This document shows positions 1 to 8,675 of a DNA stretch of 10,000 nt, in pieces. The notes under the pieces were generated by a model. That model had not been told where the DNA came from, made no database searches, and saw only the letters and a list, made by a program, of their open reading frames with translations. The DNA is from Chrysomallon squamiferum (Eukaryota > Mollusca > Gastropoda > Neomphalida > Peltospiridae), in assembly GCA_012295275.1 (NCBI GenBank), contig CM022678.1, forward strand, positions 7,281,059-7,291,058. Direction: 5' to 3'. A program made the translations under genes and the position numbers. The number at the start of each line of letters is the position of its first letter. Positions within the stretch are counted from its first letter, which is position 1.

Positions 1-99
1 AATGTGAAATGACAGGATTGCATCTGTGTTTTCTGTCTGTGTTCGTGTGAATTTGCATGCATGATTCTCTTAAGATACAGGTTTATTATGCACGTAAAC

Positions 100-460
100 A
101 TATGGATAGATTGATTATACAGATAAACAGATTATATAAACAAAAGAGACAGACAGGAAGATACAGAGACAAAAGACAGATACAGGTTGATAGACAGACA
201 GAGAGACAAATGAGTGTGTTTGTATGCGCGTTTGTGTGTGCATGGGGGGAGGGGCAACTATAGATCGATAGAAAGATAGATATAAAAACAGATAGGCCTC
301 GAGATAGAAAGATAATAGATGATAGACATATAGACAGATATATATATATTCAGATATATAGACAAGATAGATAGACAGAATGATAGACAGTCAGACATAC
401 AGGCAGAGAGATTTAGATAGATAGATAAACAGACAAACAGAGATAGAAGGCGAGCGATCA
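100..460. repeat. degenerate GATA/GACA microsatellite region
   Basis: The plus strand is dominated by imperfect GATA, GACA and CAGA units, interrupted by a GT-rich patch (about 211-240) and a short G-rich run (244-254). The period is about 4 and the units are heavily mutated, so this is an old array. The open frames across it encode only Ile/Tyr/Leu/Ser or Asp/Arg/Gln repeats and are not genes. Positions 1-99 before it show no feature. Confidence 0.85.
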
Positions 461-764
461 TGAAAAAAACCCACGAAAATAGACAGTGAAATATTTTGAA
501 AAAATAAAACCTAATCTAAATCAATAAGTATTTCTTTAACCCCCGTCTGACAAAGCATGCTGGTATCTTTCATTTTGCTCAGTAATTAAACGATTCCTCA
601 ATGTTTTATTCTTCTTTCTTTTCTTTCAATTTATTTTTTTTTTTTTTAAATTTTTGTTAACTTCCCTGTTCGAATTTCCTACTAATTTTTTTGTATTTAT
701 TTTTATTTTTTTTTTTATTAATTATTATTATATTTTTATTTTTTATATTTTTGCATTCTTTTTT
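461..764. other. AT-rich unique sequence, no gene seen
   Basis: Mostly non-repetitive AT-rich DNA with a 14-base T run (634-647) and T/A-rich low-complexity sequence from about 685 to 760. I see no splice-bounded exon, RNA gene or transposon end. It immediately precedes the CpG-rich segment and could hold distal promoter sequence, but nothing in it shows that. Confidence 0.6.
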
Positions 765-797
765 TCCCGCTCTCACTGAATCTCAGGAAAACCGTTA

Positions 798-808
798 TTT
801 CGCGGAAA
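798..808. promoter_or_regulatory. E2F-like site in the CpG island
   Basis: TTTCGCGGAAA is near-palindromic and contains the TTTCGCG half of the animal E2F/DP consensus. A second CGCGCC-type core lies near 991-996. The match is to a short motif only, but it sits 30-40 bases from a consensus CCAAT box, a spacing often seen in cell-cycle-type TATA-less promoters. Confidence 0.3.
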
Positions 809-836
809 ATCAAAAAATCACGAAGACTTGCAGTCT

Positions 837-849
837 CAGCCAATCAGCG
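837..849 (+). promoter_or_regulatory. CCAAT box (NF-Y type)
   Basis: CAGCCAATCAGCG matches the extended NF-Y consensus (purine-purine-CCAAT-S-R) at every position, a much stronger match than the pentamer alone. It sits inside the CpG-rich segment. Confidence 0.5.
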
Positions 850-1001
850 ACTCGACGTCGTCAAACCGTTCGCTTGAATCTCGCAGGTTTCCGCTGAAAA
901 GTCCGCTGTTCGCCAGTTTTTCCCTGCTTTACTTTGCTGCGCTGCGTTGAATGGTTTTGGTTAGTTGCGCTAAAAAAAAAAAACGTTTCTCGCGCCGATT
1001 C

Positions 1002-1009
1002 CCAATTGG
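1002..1009 (-). promoter_or_regulatory. inverted CCAAT box
   Basis: CCAATTGG is palindromic and so gives CCAAT on both strands. The minus-strand reading has the better flank (CAGCCAATTGG). It lies about 160 bases from the plus-strand CCAAT box at 840-844. Paired CCAAT boxes are common in TATA-less animal promoters. Confidence 0.4.
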
Positions 1010-1227
1010 CTGTGTTGGCGTAGTAATACATGCTTTCCAGTCGGTGAGTTTCCGTTTGCATTCGGTTGTGATCGAAACGTTACTAGCAGACGTGAGTGAT
1101 TTTTGTTTGCGCTGAAAATTATTGTTTCGTTTCTTTGACGTTTTTTTTTTGTTGTTTGTTTTTTTTTCTTTTTTTTAAAAGGGGAAAAAAAAAAAAAAGA
1201 GATGATTATTTTGGAACTGTAGAAGGA

Positions 1228-1236
1228 AAGGTAAGT
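1228..1236 (+). other. strong 5' splice donor, candidate end of non-coding exon 1
   Basis: AAG|GTAAGT matches the animal U1 donor consensus at all nine positions. It lies about 115 bases after the CpG island. Weaker GTGAGT donors occur at 1044 and 1092. The 1116-1230 stretch before it is poly-T then poly-A rich and has no convincing coding frame, so the exon ending here would be untranslated. Pairing this donor with the acceptor at 5385 is inference. Confidence 0.4.
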
Positions 1237-1399
1237 TTGTTTCTTTTTTTTTTTTTTTTTTCGTCTATTAAAAAAATAATTTGTAACGTAAATGAAGGTG
1301 ACAGTTAAGTTTAAAAAAATGAGTTTTATTTGTTTTATTTATTTCCTCAGTAATTTATATATCTTTTTTTTAATTATTAATCTTTACTCCATCTCATTT
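1237..1399. other. T-rich low-complexity sequence
   Basis: Contains a T run (about 1243-1261) and AT-rich unique sequence. No exon, RNA gene or transposon end is seen. If the gene model is right, this is the start of intron 1. Confidence 0.6.
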
Positions 1400-1480
1400 G
1401 TCTTCTTCTTCTTCTTCATCTTCTTCTTCTTCTTCTTCTTCTTCTTCTTCTTCTTCTTCTTTTTCGTCTTCTTCTTCTTT
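1400..1480. repeat. (TTC)n microsatellite
   Basis: Near-perfect TTC units with a few substitutions (ATC, TTT, GTC). The poly-Phe reading is an artefact of the repeat. AT-rich non-coding sequence follows to about 1610. Confidence 0.95.
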
Positions 1481-1611
1481 GATTTAGTAAAATTCAGATA
1501 TTTATTTGTTTCGTAAATTTCTTTGATAGAAATAATGATTGTAATAAGAACGAATTTTAAATAAATTTGTAATACTGTACATAGACTGATTGTATTAAAT
1601 ACTGCAATGTT

Positions 1612-1612
<1 letters not shown>

Positions 1613-1688
<76 letters not shown>
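1613..1688. repeat. (GA)n microsatellite with GAAA leader
   Basis: A few GAAA units (1613-1626) lead into an uninterrupted GA tract from 1627 to 1688 (31 units). It is a homopurine mirror repeat on the plus strand, opposite in orientation to the (TC)n tract at 4256-4378. Confidence 0.97.
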
Positions 1689-1694
<6 letters not shown>

Positions 1695-2002
1695 TACGTA
1701 GACATAAAACATATTGGCAGATAATAGATGGATAGACAGATAAACAGTTCTATGTATCTATATATATATATATTTATAGATAGATAGATAGATGGATGGA
1801 TAGATAGAAAGAGAGATGCATAGATACTTATAAAATACGATTAGAGAGCGACGGATAGATATACAGAGATAAATAGGTAGATAAACACGGATATACAGAG
1901 ATATGCAGAGGTATAGATAGAGACAGATATAGATAGAAAGATAGACAGACAGACAGACATAGATAAGTTAGATAGGGAGATAGAAAGAACAGTAGATAAA
2001 GG

Positions 2003-2766
<764 letters not shown>

Positions 2767-3093
2767 GTTACTACTACTACTATTACTATTAATACTACTA
2801 ATACTGCCATCATCACCATCACCACTATTACTAGTGCTACTTCTACTAAGAATACTACTGCTAATACTACTTTTATTGTTATTACTACTTATACAAATCT
2901 CTGCTATTGTTATTACTACTAATACTACTTCTAATATTAGTAGTAGTACCAATACAACATCCAGTGCTGTTTATACTACGAATACTTCTTCTGCTACTTT
3001 TCTTAGTATTAATAATACTTTTATTATTACCAATACTACTTCTGTTACTGTTATTACAACAGCAACAACAACAACAACTACTACTACTACTGT

Positions 3094-3160
<67 letters not shown>

Positions 3161-3367
3161 TTTATTACTATTACTATAACATGTACAACTATTACTACTT
3201 ACAAATGTTATATTGATACTACACTTGGGAACTTCTTCTGCTACTACTACAATTAGTACCACTACTACCACTACTACAACTACTACTACTTCTACTATTG
3301 CTGTTGCTGCTAATACCACTAATACTATTATTATTACCACTACTGCTGCTGCTACTACTACTACAAT

Positions 3368-3399
<32 letters not shown>

Positions 3400-3610
3400 A
3401 TGGTGTTACTGTTTATAATATTGCTGATGCTGCTACTGCTATTACTACTACTACTGCTGTTACTCTCACTGCTACTACTACTAGTAGTCGTGTTGCTGCT
3501 ACTACTGCTTCTTCTACTGTTGCTGCTGCTACTGCTACTACTACTATTACAACTGCTGCTATTGCTACTTCTATTGTTGTCGTTGCTGCTGCTACTGCTA
3601 TTGCTCATAT
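2767..3610. repeat. compound trinucleotide array, about 840 bp
   Basis: A patchwork of ACT/CTA, TTA, TGC, TTG and CAA triplets. Pure blocks are (ACT)n around 3098-3130 and 3356-3400 and (ATT)n around 3130-3162. Triplet register is largely kept over the whole span, so all frames stay open for long distances on both strands, giving Thr/Ile/Val-, Leu- or Ser/Asn-rich readings. None has a domain, complexity, or a start or stop outside the repeat. I call it a repeat, not a gene. Confidence 0.93.
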
Positions 3611-3798
3611 TGCTTCCTTTGCCTCTACTATTAACTATCATGAAGTTTTAGAAGAACTGTTTTCGGTTACAATAATATTAACAGCAAACATCTCATTCCC
3701 CTGCAGCTATTAACGTTAATAGTTAAATATCTTATCTAGTACCACTACAGTTTTAGTTTTAAAAACATGGGATAGAGAGAAAAGCAATTACAAAAAAA
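3611..3798. other. unique AT-rich sequence
   Basis: A short non-repetitive interval with no open frame, splice pair or motif of note. Confidence 0.6.
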
Positions 3799-3914
3799 AA
3801 ATAATAATAATAATAATAATAATAAAAAATAATAATAATAATAATAAAACGAAATAAAAATGACGAAGGAAAAGAGATGGAAAAAAAAAAGAAAATAAAA
3901 AAGAAATGAAAGCT

Positions 3915-3945
<31 letters not shown>

Positions 3946-3948
3946 AAC
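3799..3948. repeat. (AAT)n, A-rich and (AAG)n repeats
   Basis: AAT triplets at about 3799-3847, A-rich sequence, then (AAG)n at 3916-3948. The (AAG)n is complementary in orientation to the TTC arrays elsewhere in the window. Confidence 0.93.
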
Positions 3949-5366
<1,418 letters not shown>

Positions 5367-5385
5367 CTACTGTTTTTCATTCCAG
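5367..5385 (+). other. strong 3' splice acceptor
   Basis: CTACTGTTTTTCATTCCAG combines a pyrimidine tract with CAG at 5383-5385, and AC-rich branch-point-like sequence lies just upstream. It falls exactly at the left edge of a CpG-rich patch, so composition changes where an exon would begin. A weaker acceptor-like TTATCAG lies at 5620-5626, directly before the candidate start codon. Confidence 0.4.
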
Positions 5386-5400
5386 TATCGGCTTTCAAGA

Positions 5401-5439
5401 ATGCAGCATATTCCACTTCAACACGACGTACGTTTATAA
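5401..5439 (+). promoter_or_regulatory. short upstream ORF in candidate 5' UTR
   Basis: ATG at 5401 opens a 12-codon frame (MQHIPLQHDVRL) closed by TAA. It lies 191 bases before the candidate main ATG and out of frame with it. It is the only other ATG in the candidate exon. If transcribed, it could lower translation of the main frame, as upstream ORFs often do in animal mRNAs. Confidence 0.25.
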
Positions 5440-5530
5440 TCGGCGGTTTCCGAAGTTGTCAGTTTCGCAGTAACAGTTTTCCGAACCGCACGACGGAATT
5501 TGCCGAGTCCGAGCCCGACTGTGAAACGAA

Positions 5531-5536
5531 CACGTG
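5531..5536. promoter_or_regulatory. CACGTG E-box
   Basis: A perfect palindromic E-box core of the class bound by Myc/Max/USF-type bHLH factors. It sits 95 bases upstream of the candidate start codon. A six-base match is weak evidence, and the interest lies in its position within the CpG-rich patch. Confidence 0.2.
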
Positions 5537-5630
5537 TTTGAGAAAAAAAAAAAAAAAAGCTACTGTGTTACCATAGAGACGTTGTAACGGCAAAAATCGT
5601 ACGAGGAATATATTATTTATTATCAGCAGG

Positions 5631-5682
5631 ATGCTCGCATCAAAGTGTATCTGGATATTTCTGGTTTTTGTACAAGTGCGAG
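5631..5682 (+). CDS. first coding exon of a secreted or membrane protein (partial)
   Basis: ATG at 5631 encodes MLASKCIWIFLVFVQVR and then the first base of a Gly or Ala codon before the donor CGAG|GTAAGA. The peptide has a short N-region with Lys5 and an uninterrupted hydrophobic core (residues 6-16, Cys-Ile-Trp-Ile-Phe-Leu-Val-Phe-Val-Gln-Val), the form of a eukaryotic signal peptide. An in-frame TAG at 5574-5576 with no ATG between fixes this start. The -3 base is A, favourable for initiation. The intron falls in phase 1 just after the hydrophobic core, the usual arrangement for animal signal-peptide exons. The frame reads through the donor into poly-T, as expected if splicing occurs here. 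I cannot name the gene, because no mature domain is visible. A chance ORF of 17 codons is possible; the combination of start context, upstream stop, hydrophobic core, donor and CpG-rich setting is what supports it. Confidence 0.45.
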
Positions 5683-5698
5683 GTAAGAGGTTCTTATC

Positions 5699-5700
<2 letters not shown>

Positions 5701-5734
<34 letters not shown>

Positions 5735-5840
5735 CAGAAAATTTAACACATCTCTCTCTTCTTTTTTTTTTTTTTTTTTTTTTTTATTTTGACAAGGACC
5801 GTTTAAGATATTAATTAAATAATATAAAGAGATCTCTCTC

Positions 5841-5873
<33 letters not shown>

Positions 5874-5900
5874 CACGATCCGATTAAGATATAATTAAAT
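5701..5900. repeat. poly-T runs inside a two-copy 81-bp duplication
   Basis: T runs lie at 5701-5729, 5762-5785 and 5845-5873. The last two are embedded in diverged copies of one unit. TCTCTCTCTT begins at 5751 and 5833, each is followed by poly-T, and each ends in a CCG-x-TTAAGATAT-ATTAAAT phrase (to 5820 and 5900). The first T run may be a more worn third copy. Confidence 0.75.
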
Positions 5901-5996
5901 AGGACGATGTTGTCTTCGTTGTTGAAGGAATGAATGCTTGTTTCAAAATCATAAAATTAATGAGTTTTATTACGATGAAAATTTTAGAATAAAGAC
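5901..5996. other. short unique interval
   Basis: No gene or regulatory motif seen. Confidence 0.6.
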
Positions 5997-6198
5997 ACAA
6001 ACATACAAACACACAAACAAACACACACACAAATAATTAAATAAATAAATAAATAAACAAAAAACAAACATGGAAACAAACAAAGAAACCAGCAAACAGA
6101 CAAACAGATAAAAATAATAGAACAGAATAAAATAAAATAAAATAAAATAAAATAAATATAAATAAAGAAATATATAAATAAATAAATAAATAAATAAG
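5997..6198. repeat. A-rich compound repeat (ACAA, TAAA, TAAAA)
   Basis: CAAA/ACAC units, then TAAA (about 6030-6057), CAAA/CAGA, a pure TAAAA block (about 6127-6156) and TAAA again (about 6174-6197). Minus-strand frames give only Phe/Leu/Tyr/Cys repeats. Confidence 0.9.
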
Positions 6199-6693
6199 CA
6201 AGTAAACTGAAAAAATATTATCAAACATTTATCATCAAATCGGTAAAAAAAAAAAAATTCTGCCGTTTCATGGCAGTAAATGAAACAAACGTTTTGACAT
6301 TGACTGACTGATCATCTTTTCATTAATCTTTTGTTTCAACGTTAATTTAAATCTTTAATCCAAATAACTTTTGTGTTGTTTTCCGGCACACTAGATAACT
6401 GTCCTTCCCCTTCATATCATAATTATTTCGTACTTTTAGCCTTAAAAAAAAAAAAAAAAAAAAAAAAAAATTAAAATAATAAAAACAAATAATAATAATA
6501 AAAATGTCAGTTTCGGAAATTCTACGCATCTAGTTAATTTTTTTTCGCCCTGTTATATACCGCTGAGAAACTTGCAATTAAAACTACATAATGAAATTAA
6601 ACCTCAGGCGAAACTGTTTATCAGTATTAGAGATAGACTTAATTCGTTTTTTTTTTTTCCTGCAGTTTTTTAAAATTAAATCACGTTTGTAGA
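6199..6693. other. AT-rich unique sequence with a 27-base A run
   Basis: A run at 6444-6470 followed by AAT-type repeat (about 6487-6501). A small hairpin with a 7-bp stem (6265-6286) is present but unremarkable. No exon is recognised. Confidence 0.65.
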
Positions 6694-6728
6694 CCCTCCC
6701 CCTCCCCTCCCCCTCCCCCTCCTCCTCC
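6694..6728 (-). other. G-quadruplex-capable C-rich run
   Basis: C runs of 3, 5, 4, 5 and 5 separated by single T bases (6694-6719) are followed by CCTCCTCC. The minus strand therefore has five G runs of at least three with one-base loops, the most stable class of predicted G-quadruplex. The plus strand has the matching i-motif form. It stands out sharply in AT-rich DNA. Confidence 0.8.
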
Positions 6729-6898
6729 ACGTTGCACCTGTTGGATTCCAGTTTTCAGTATAAATGTTTGGGTTTATATAAAATGTGGAATGAACTGAGA
6801 TGAACTAGAAATGAGTACACAAAATGATTGTAGAAAATATGTTGGTTTTTTTTTTTTCCGTCTTTTCTTTCAGTTTGCTTGTTTCTGTCTATCGTTCA
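6729..6898. other. unique interval
   Basis: No exon or RNA gene recognised. A T run lies near 6845-6857. Confidence 0.6.
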
Positions 6899-6942
6899 CT
6901 GATTTTTCTATCTACCTATCAGTCAGTCTATCTATCTATCTA

Positions 6943-6989
<47 letters not shown>

Positions 6990-6993
6990 TCTA

Positions 6994-7049
<56 letters not shown>

Positions 7050-7095
7050 TCAAGCTAGCTAGCTATCTGTATATCTGTCTGTATCTCTGTCTATT
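6899..7095. repeat. (TCTA)n / (TCTG)n tetranucleotide array
   Basis: Alternating blocks of TCTA and TCTG units, with pure TCTG at about 6942-6972 and 6996-7032, ending in AGCT and mixed units. This is the reverse complement of the GATA/GACA arrays at the left of the window. The Leu-Ser-Val-Cys readings are artefacts. Confidence 0.95.
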
Positions 7096-7107
7096 TGTTA
7101 ATATATA

Positions 7108-7137
7108 AATGTATGAATGTATGTATGTATGTATGTA

Positions 7138-7184
<47 letters not shown>
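7108..7184. repeat. (ATGT)n then (GT)n array
   Basis: ATGT tetranucleotides (about 7110-7142) pass directly into an uninterrupted GT tract (7143-7184, 21 units). Confidence 0.97.
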
Positions 7185-7186
<2 letters not shown>

Positions 7187-7788
7187 CTGTATACCGATAC
7201 ATACATCCATATCCATGATCAATACCTTTGTCTACATCCATATTTATATCAGTGATCTGTTTATTTAAAATCACTTTTCCAGTTTTATTTGCCAAGAAAC
7301 GTGGCTAATCAAAACCACATTAAAATATCACTGTACAAATACGATGTTGTTGTAGGCGTTGCTGCTGATGTTGTTGTTGTTGAAAACTCTGCTTAATTTA
7401 GTGTTCTTTTATAACTGTCCAAGGACTCAGGTGATAATAAAAAGTATCTGTTGAAAAATCCGGTTGTTATGATTTTGTTTTATTGTTCGTTGGTTTGTTA
7501 TAGCGGGCCTGATCAATCGAGTTTACTGGTTATGTTTGTAAACTGTAAAGTAAGTGTAGATGATATCATTTTCACGAAAAACGTGTGTTTGTGAGTATAT
7601 CTGAATATTGTAAATGTGCTGGTATGCGTGCGTGTGTGTGTTTGTACATTCTGTATTTTCGATTTTGTTTACATATAGTTATATATATATATATATATAC
7701 ATAACAGAGTGAGAGATAAAGGAAGAGATATTTTTTAATAGCTTTTGTTGTTAGTATTATCATTCTTGTTTCTTGTGGGGGTTTGTTT
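7185..7788. other. mostly unique sequence with minor repeats
   Basis: Contains a short GTT/GCT triplet patch (about 7345-7382), a TA run (about 7680-7699) and a candidate small exon (7504-7549). No tRNA or other RNA gene is recognised. Confidence 0.6.
7504..7549 (+). other. exon-like 46-base segment with both splice sites
   Basis: A T/G-rich tract ending in TTTGTTATAG precedes position 7504, and AAA|GTAAGTG follows position 7549. One of three frames is open throughout (GPDQSSLLVMFVNCK, entered with one leftover base). That frame does not continue from the phase-1 donor at 5683: entered in that phase it meets TAA after 12 codons. It could be a skipped or poison exon, part of another transcript, or chance. 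Confidence 0.15.
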
Positions 7789-7803
7789 TATTATTAATAT
7801 TAA

Positions 7804-7892
<89 letters not shown>

Positions 7893-7976
7893 CCACTGTT
7901 ATTATTATTACTATTATTATTATTATTATTATTATTGTTATTATTATTATTATTACTGTTGTTGTTGTTTGTTTGT

Positions 7977-8031
<55 letters not shown>

Positions 8032-8040
8032 TCTGTTTAT
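7789..8040. repeat. compound (TTA)n, (TAG)n, (TTA)n, (TTTA)n array
   Basis: (TTA)n at about 7789-7846, (TAG)n at 7846-7892, (TTA)n with GTT at about 7898-7970, then pure (TTTA)n at about 7977-8030. Each block differs from the next by one base change in the unit. Confidence 0.96.
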
Positions 8041-8238
8041 GTGTTTATCTACGTACCTAAACCCGCATTCCTGGATCTCAAATAACGCACACAACAATTA
8101 TAAATCATTCACGCACACTCTCTAAGATCCCAGATGTGTCAGGTTCGTTCTGGGTTATTACGATTTCGCATCGTTATTTTTTTTTTAACTGTCCATCGTA
8201 TCACTTAACGGTCATTCATGTTTCCCTTCGTTGCACAG
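8041..8238. other. unique interval
   Basis: Non-repetitive with scattered CpGs and a T run near 8177-8187. Its right end forms the pyrimidine tract of the acceptor at 8238. Confidence 0.55.
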
Positions 8239-8309
8239 CGTCTCCTAGATCCATTCTTACCTCGCAGGAAAATTTCCAGAAAATATCTAGGGAAGGAAGA
8301 CATGGATGA
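8239..8309 (+). CDS. candidate terminal exon in phase with the signal-peptide exon (speculative)
   Basis: The acceptor TTTCCCTTCGTTGCACAG ends at 8238. Joining the phase-1 donor of the 5631-5682 exon here gives an Ala codon and 22 further open codons (first residues SPRSILTSQENF, last residues REGRHG) to TGA at 8307-8309. Four overlapping AATAAA hexamers follow at 8350-8378, where a poly(A) signal would be. The result would be a 40-residue secreted peptide precursor. Doubts: the piece is short, AATAAA is common in A-rich DNA, and the opposite strand of the same stretch has an equally good acceptor and donor. Chance is the leading alternative. Confidence 0.15.
8261..8303 (-). CDS. opposite-strand start-exon candidate (speculative)
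   Basis: On the minus strand ATG at 8303 reads MSSFPRYFLEIFLR and reaches a donor GCGAG|GTAAGA in phase 1. A pyrimidine-rich TCTTCCTTCCCTAG acceptor lies inside it. The hydrophobic segment is broken by Glu10, so it is a poor signal peptide. It is recorded because it competes with the plus-strand reading of the same bases; at most one is likely to be real. Confidence 0.08.
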
Positions 8310-8497
8310 TCTTAATTGATTCCCGAAACCAATTAGTCTATTTGGAAAAAATAAAAATTACAATAAAAATAAAATAAAATCATAGAAAAAAACAGATTTT
8401 GGTCAGATTAATACGTTTGGCAGTTTACGATCGTCTGCAGAGCAGTCGTAGTTAATCAGTGGCTGAATTGTTACGTTTTAAATGAATTCTCTTTATT

Positions 8498-8545
8498 AAG
8501 TGTGGTTGGGAGGAGTTTGGGATCGAATCCTAGTACCGACTGCTA
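8498..8545 (+). mobile_element. possible eroded tRNA-derived SINE head (B-box-like motif)
   Basis: GATCGAATCC at 8521-8530 fits the RNA polymerase III B-box pattern GWTCRANNC. Upstream, TGGCTGAATTG (8460-8470) is an imperfect A-box at a plausible distance for a SINE. The spacing and lack of cloverleaf arms rule out an intact tRNA. Cephalopod genomes carry many tRNA-derived SINEs, so a decayed copy is plausible. No clear 3' tail or target-site duplication was found. Confidence 0.2.
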
Positions 8546-8612
8546 TCTAGAATTTATTACGAGGAATAGAATGAGTAAATATTTTTGTCCCATAAGACTA
8601 TTAATACAACAA

Positions 8613-8630
8613 TTCTTCTTCTTCTTCTTC

Positions 8631-8675
<45 letters not shown>

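Larger units (their letters stand above)
765..1115. promoter_or_regulatory. CpG-rich, TATA-less promoter-like island
   Basis: About 30 CpG dinucleotides lie in roughly 350 bases, while most of the surrounding DNA has almost none. The segment contains one consensus CCAAT box (837-849), an inverted CCAAT box (1002-1009), an E2F-like TTTCGCGGAAA (798-808) and a CGACGTCG palindrome (853-860). No TATA box stands out. Three donor-like sequences follow in plus orientation (1044, 1092 and 1231), which fits transcription rightward from within the island. What is seen is composition and motifs. That it is a promoter is inference. It could instead be a conserved non-coding exon or a fragment of an old mobile element. 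A minus-strand or bidirectional start cannot be excluded, because NF-Y sites work in both orientations. Confidence 0.5.
5386..5682 (+). other. candidate exon 2: 5' UTR plus signal-peptide start
   Basis: Bounded by a good acceptor at 5385 and a good donor at 5683, this 297-base segment holds about 23 CpG dinucleotides against an almost CpG-free background. It is visibly GC-richer than its flanks. It contains one upstream ATG (5401), a CACGTG E-box (5531-5536), a 16-base A run (5543-5558), and the candidate start codon at 5631. If transcription instead begins inside the patch, it would be the promoter and first exon together. The sequence alone cannot separate these two readings. The antisense frame across it is driven by poly-K/poly-F from the homopolymers and is not credible. 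Confidence 0.4.

Noticed and set aside
5459-5749. Minus-strand 96-codon frame across the candidate exon
   Set aside because: Begins in poly-T-derived poly-Lys and contains poly-Phe from the A run. It is antisense to a better-supported plus-strand exon, and both homopolymer tracts argue against coding.
6265-6286. Hairpin with a 7-bp stem and 8-base loop, and similar small hairpins at 2224-2248 and 4674-4687
   Set aside because: Stems this short arise often by chance in 10 kb; no terminator, miRNA-length stem or RNA family match.
6811-7108. Leu-Ser-Val-Cys repeat frames resembling a cysteine-rich membrane peptide
   Set aside because: Direct readout of TCTA/TCTG tetranucleotides; the Cys pattern comes only from TGTC units.
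5676-8272. Shared TGCGAGGTAAGA on plus at 5677-5688 and on minus near 8256-8267 as an inverted duplication of an exon end
   Set aside because: Only 12 bases match, mostly splice-donor consensus; several such matches are expected by chance between the strands of a window this size.
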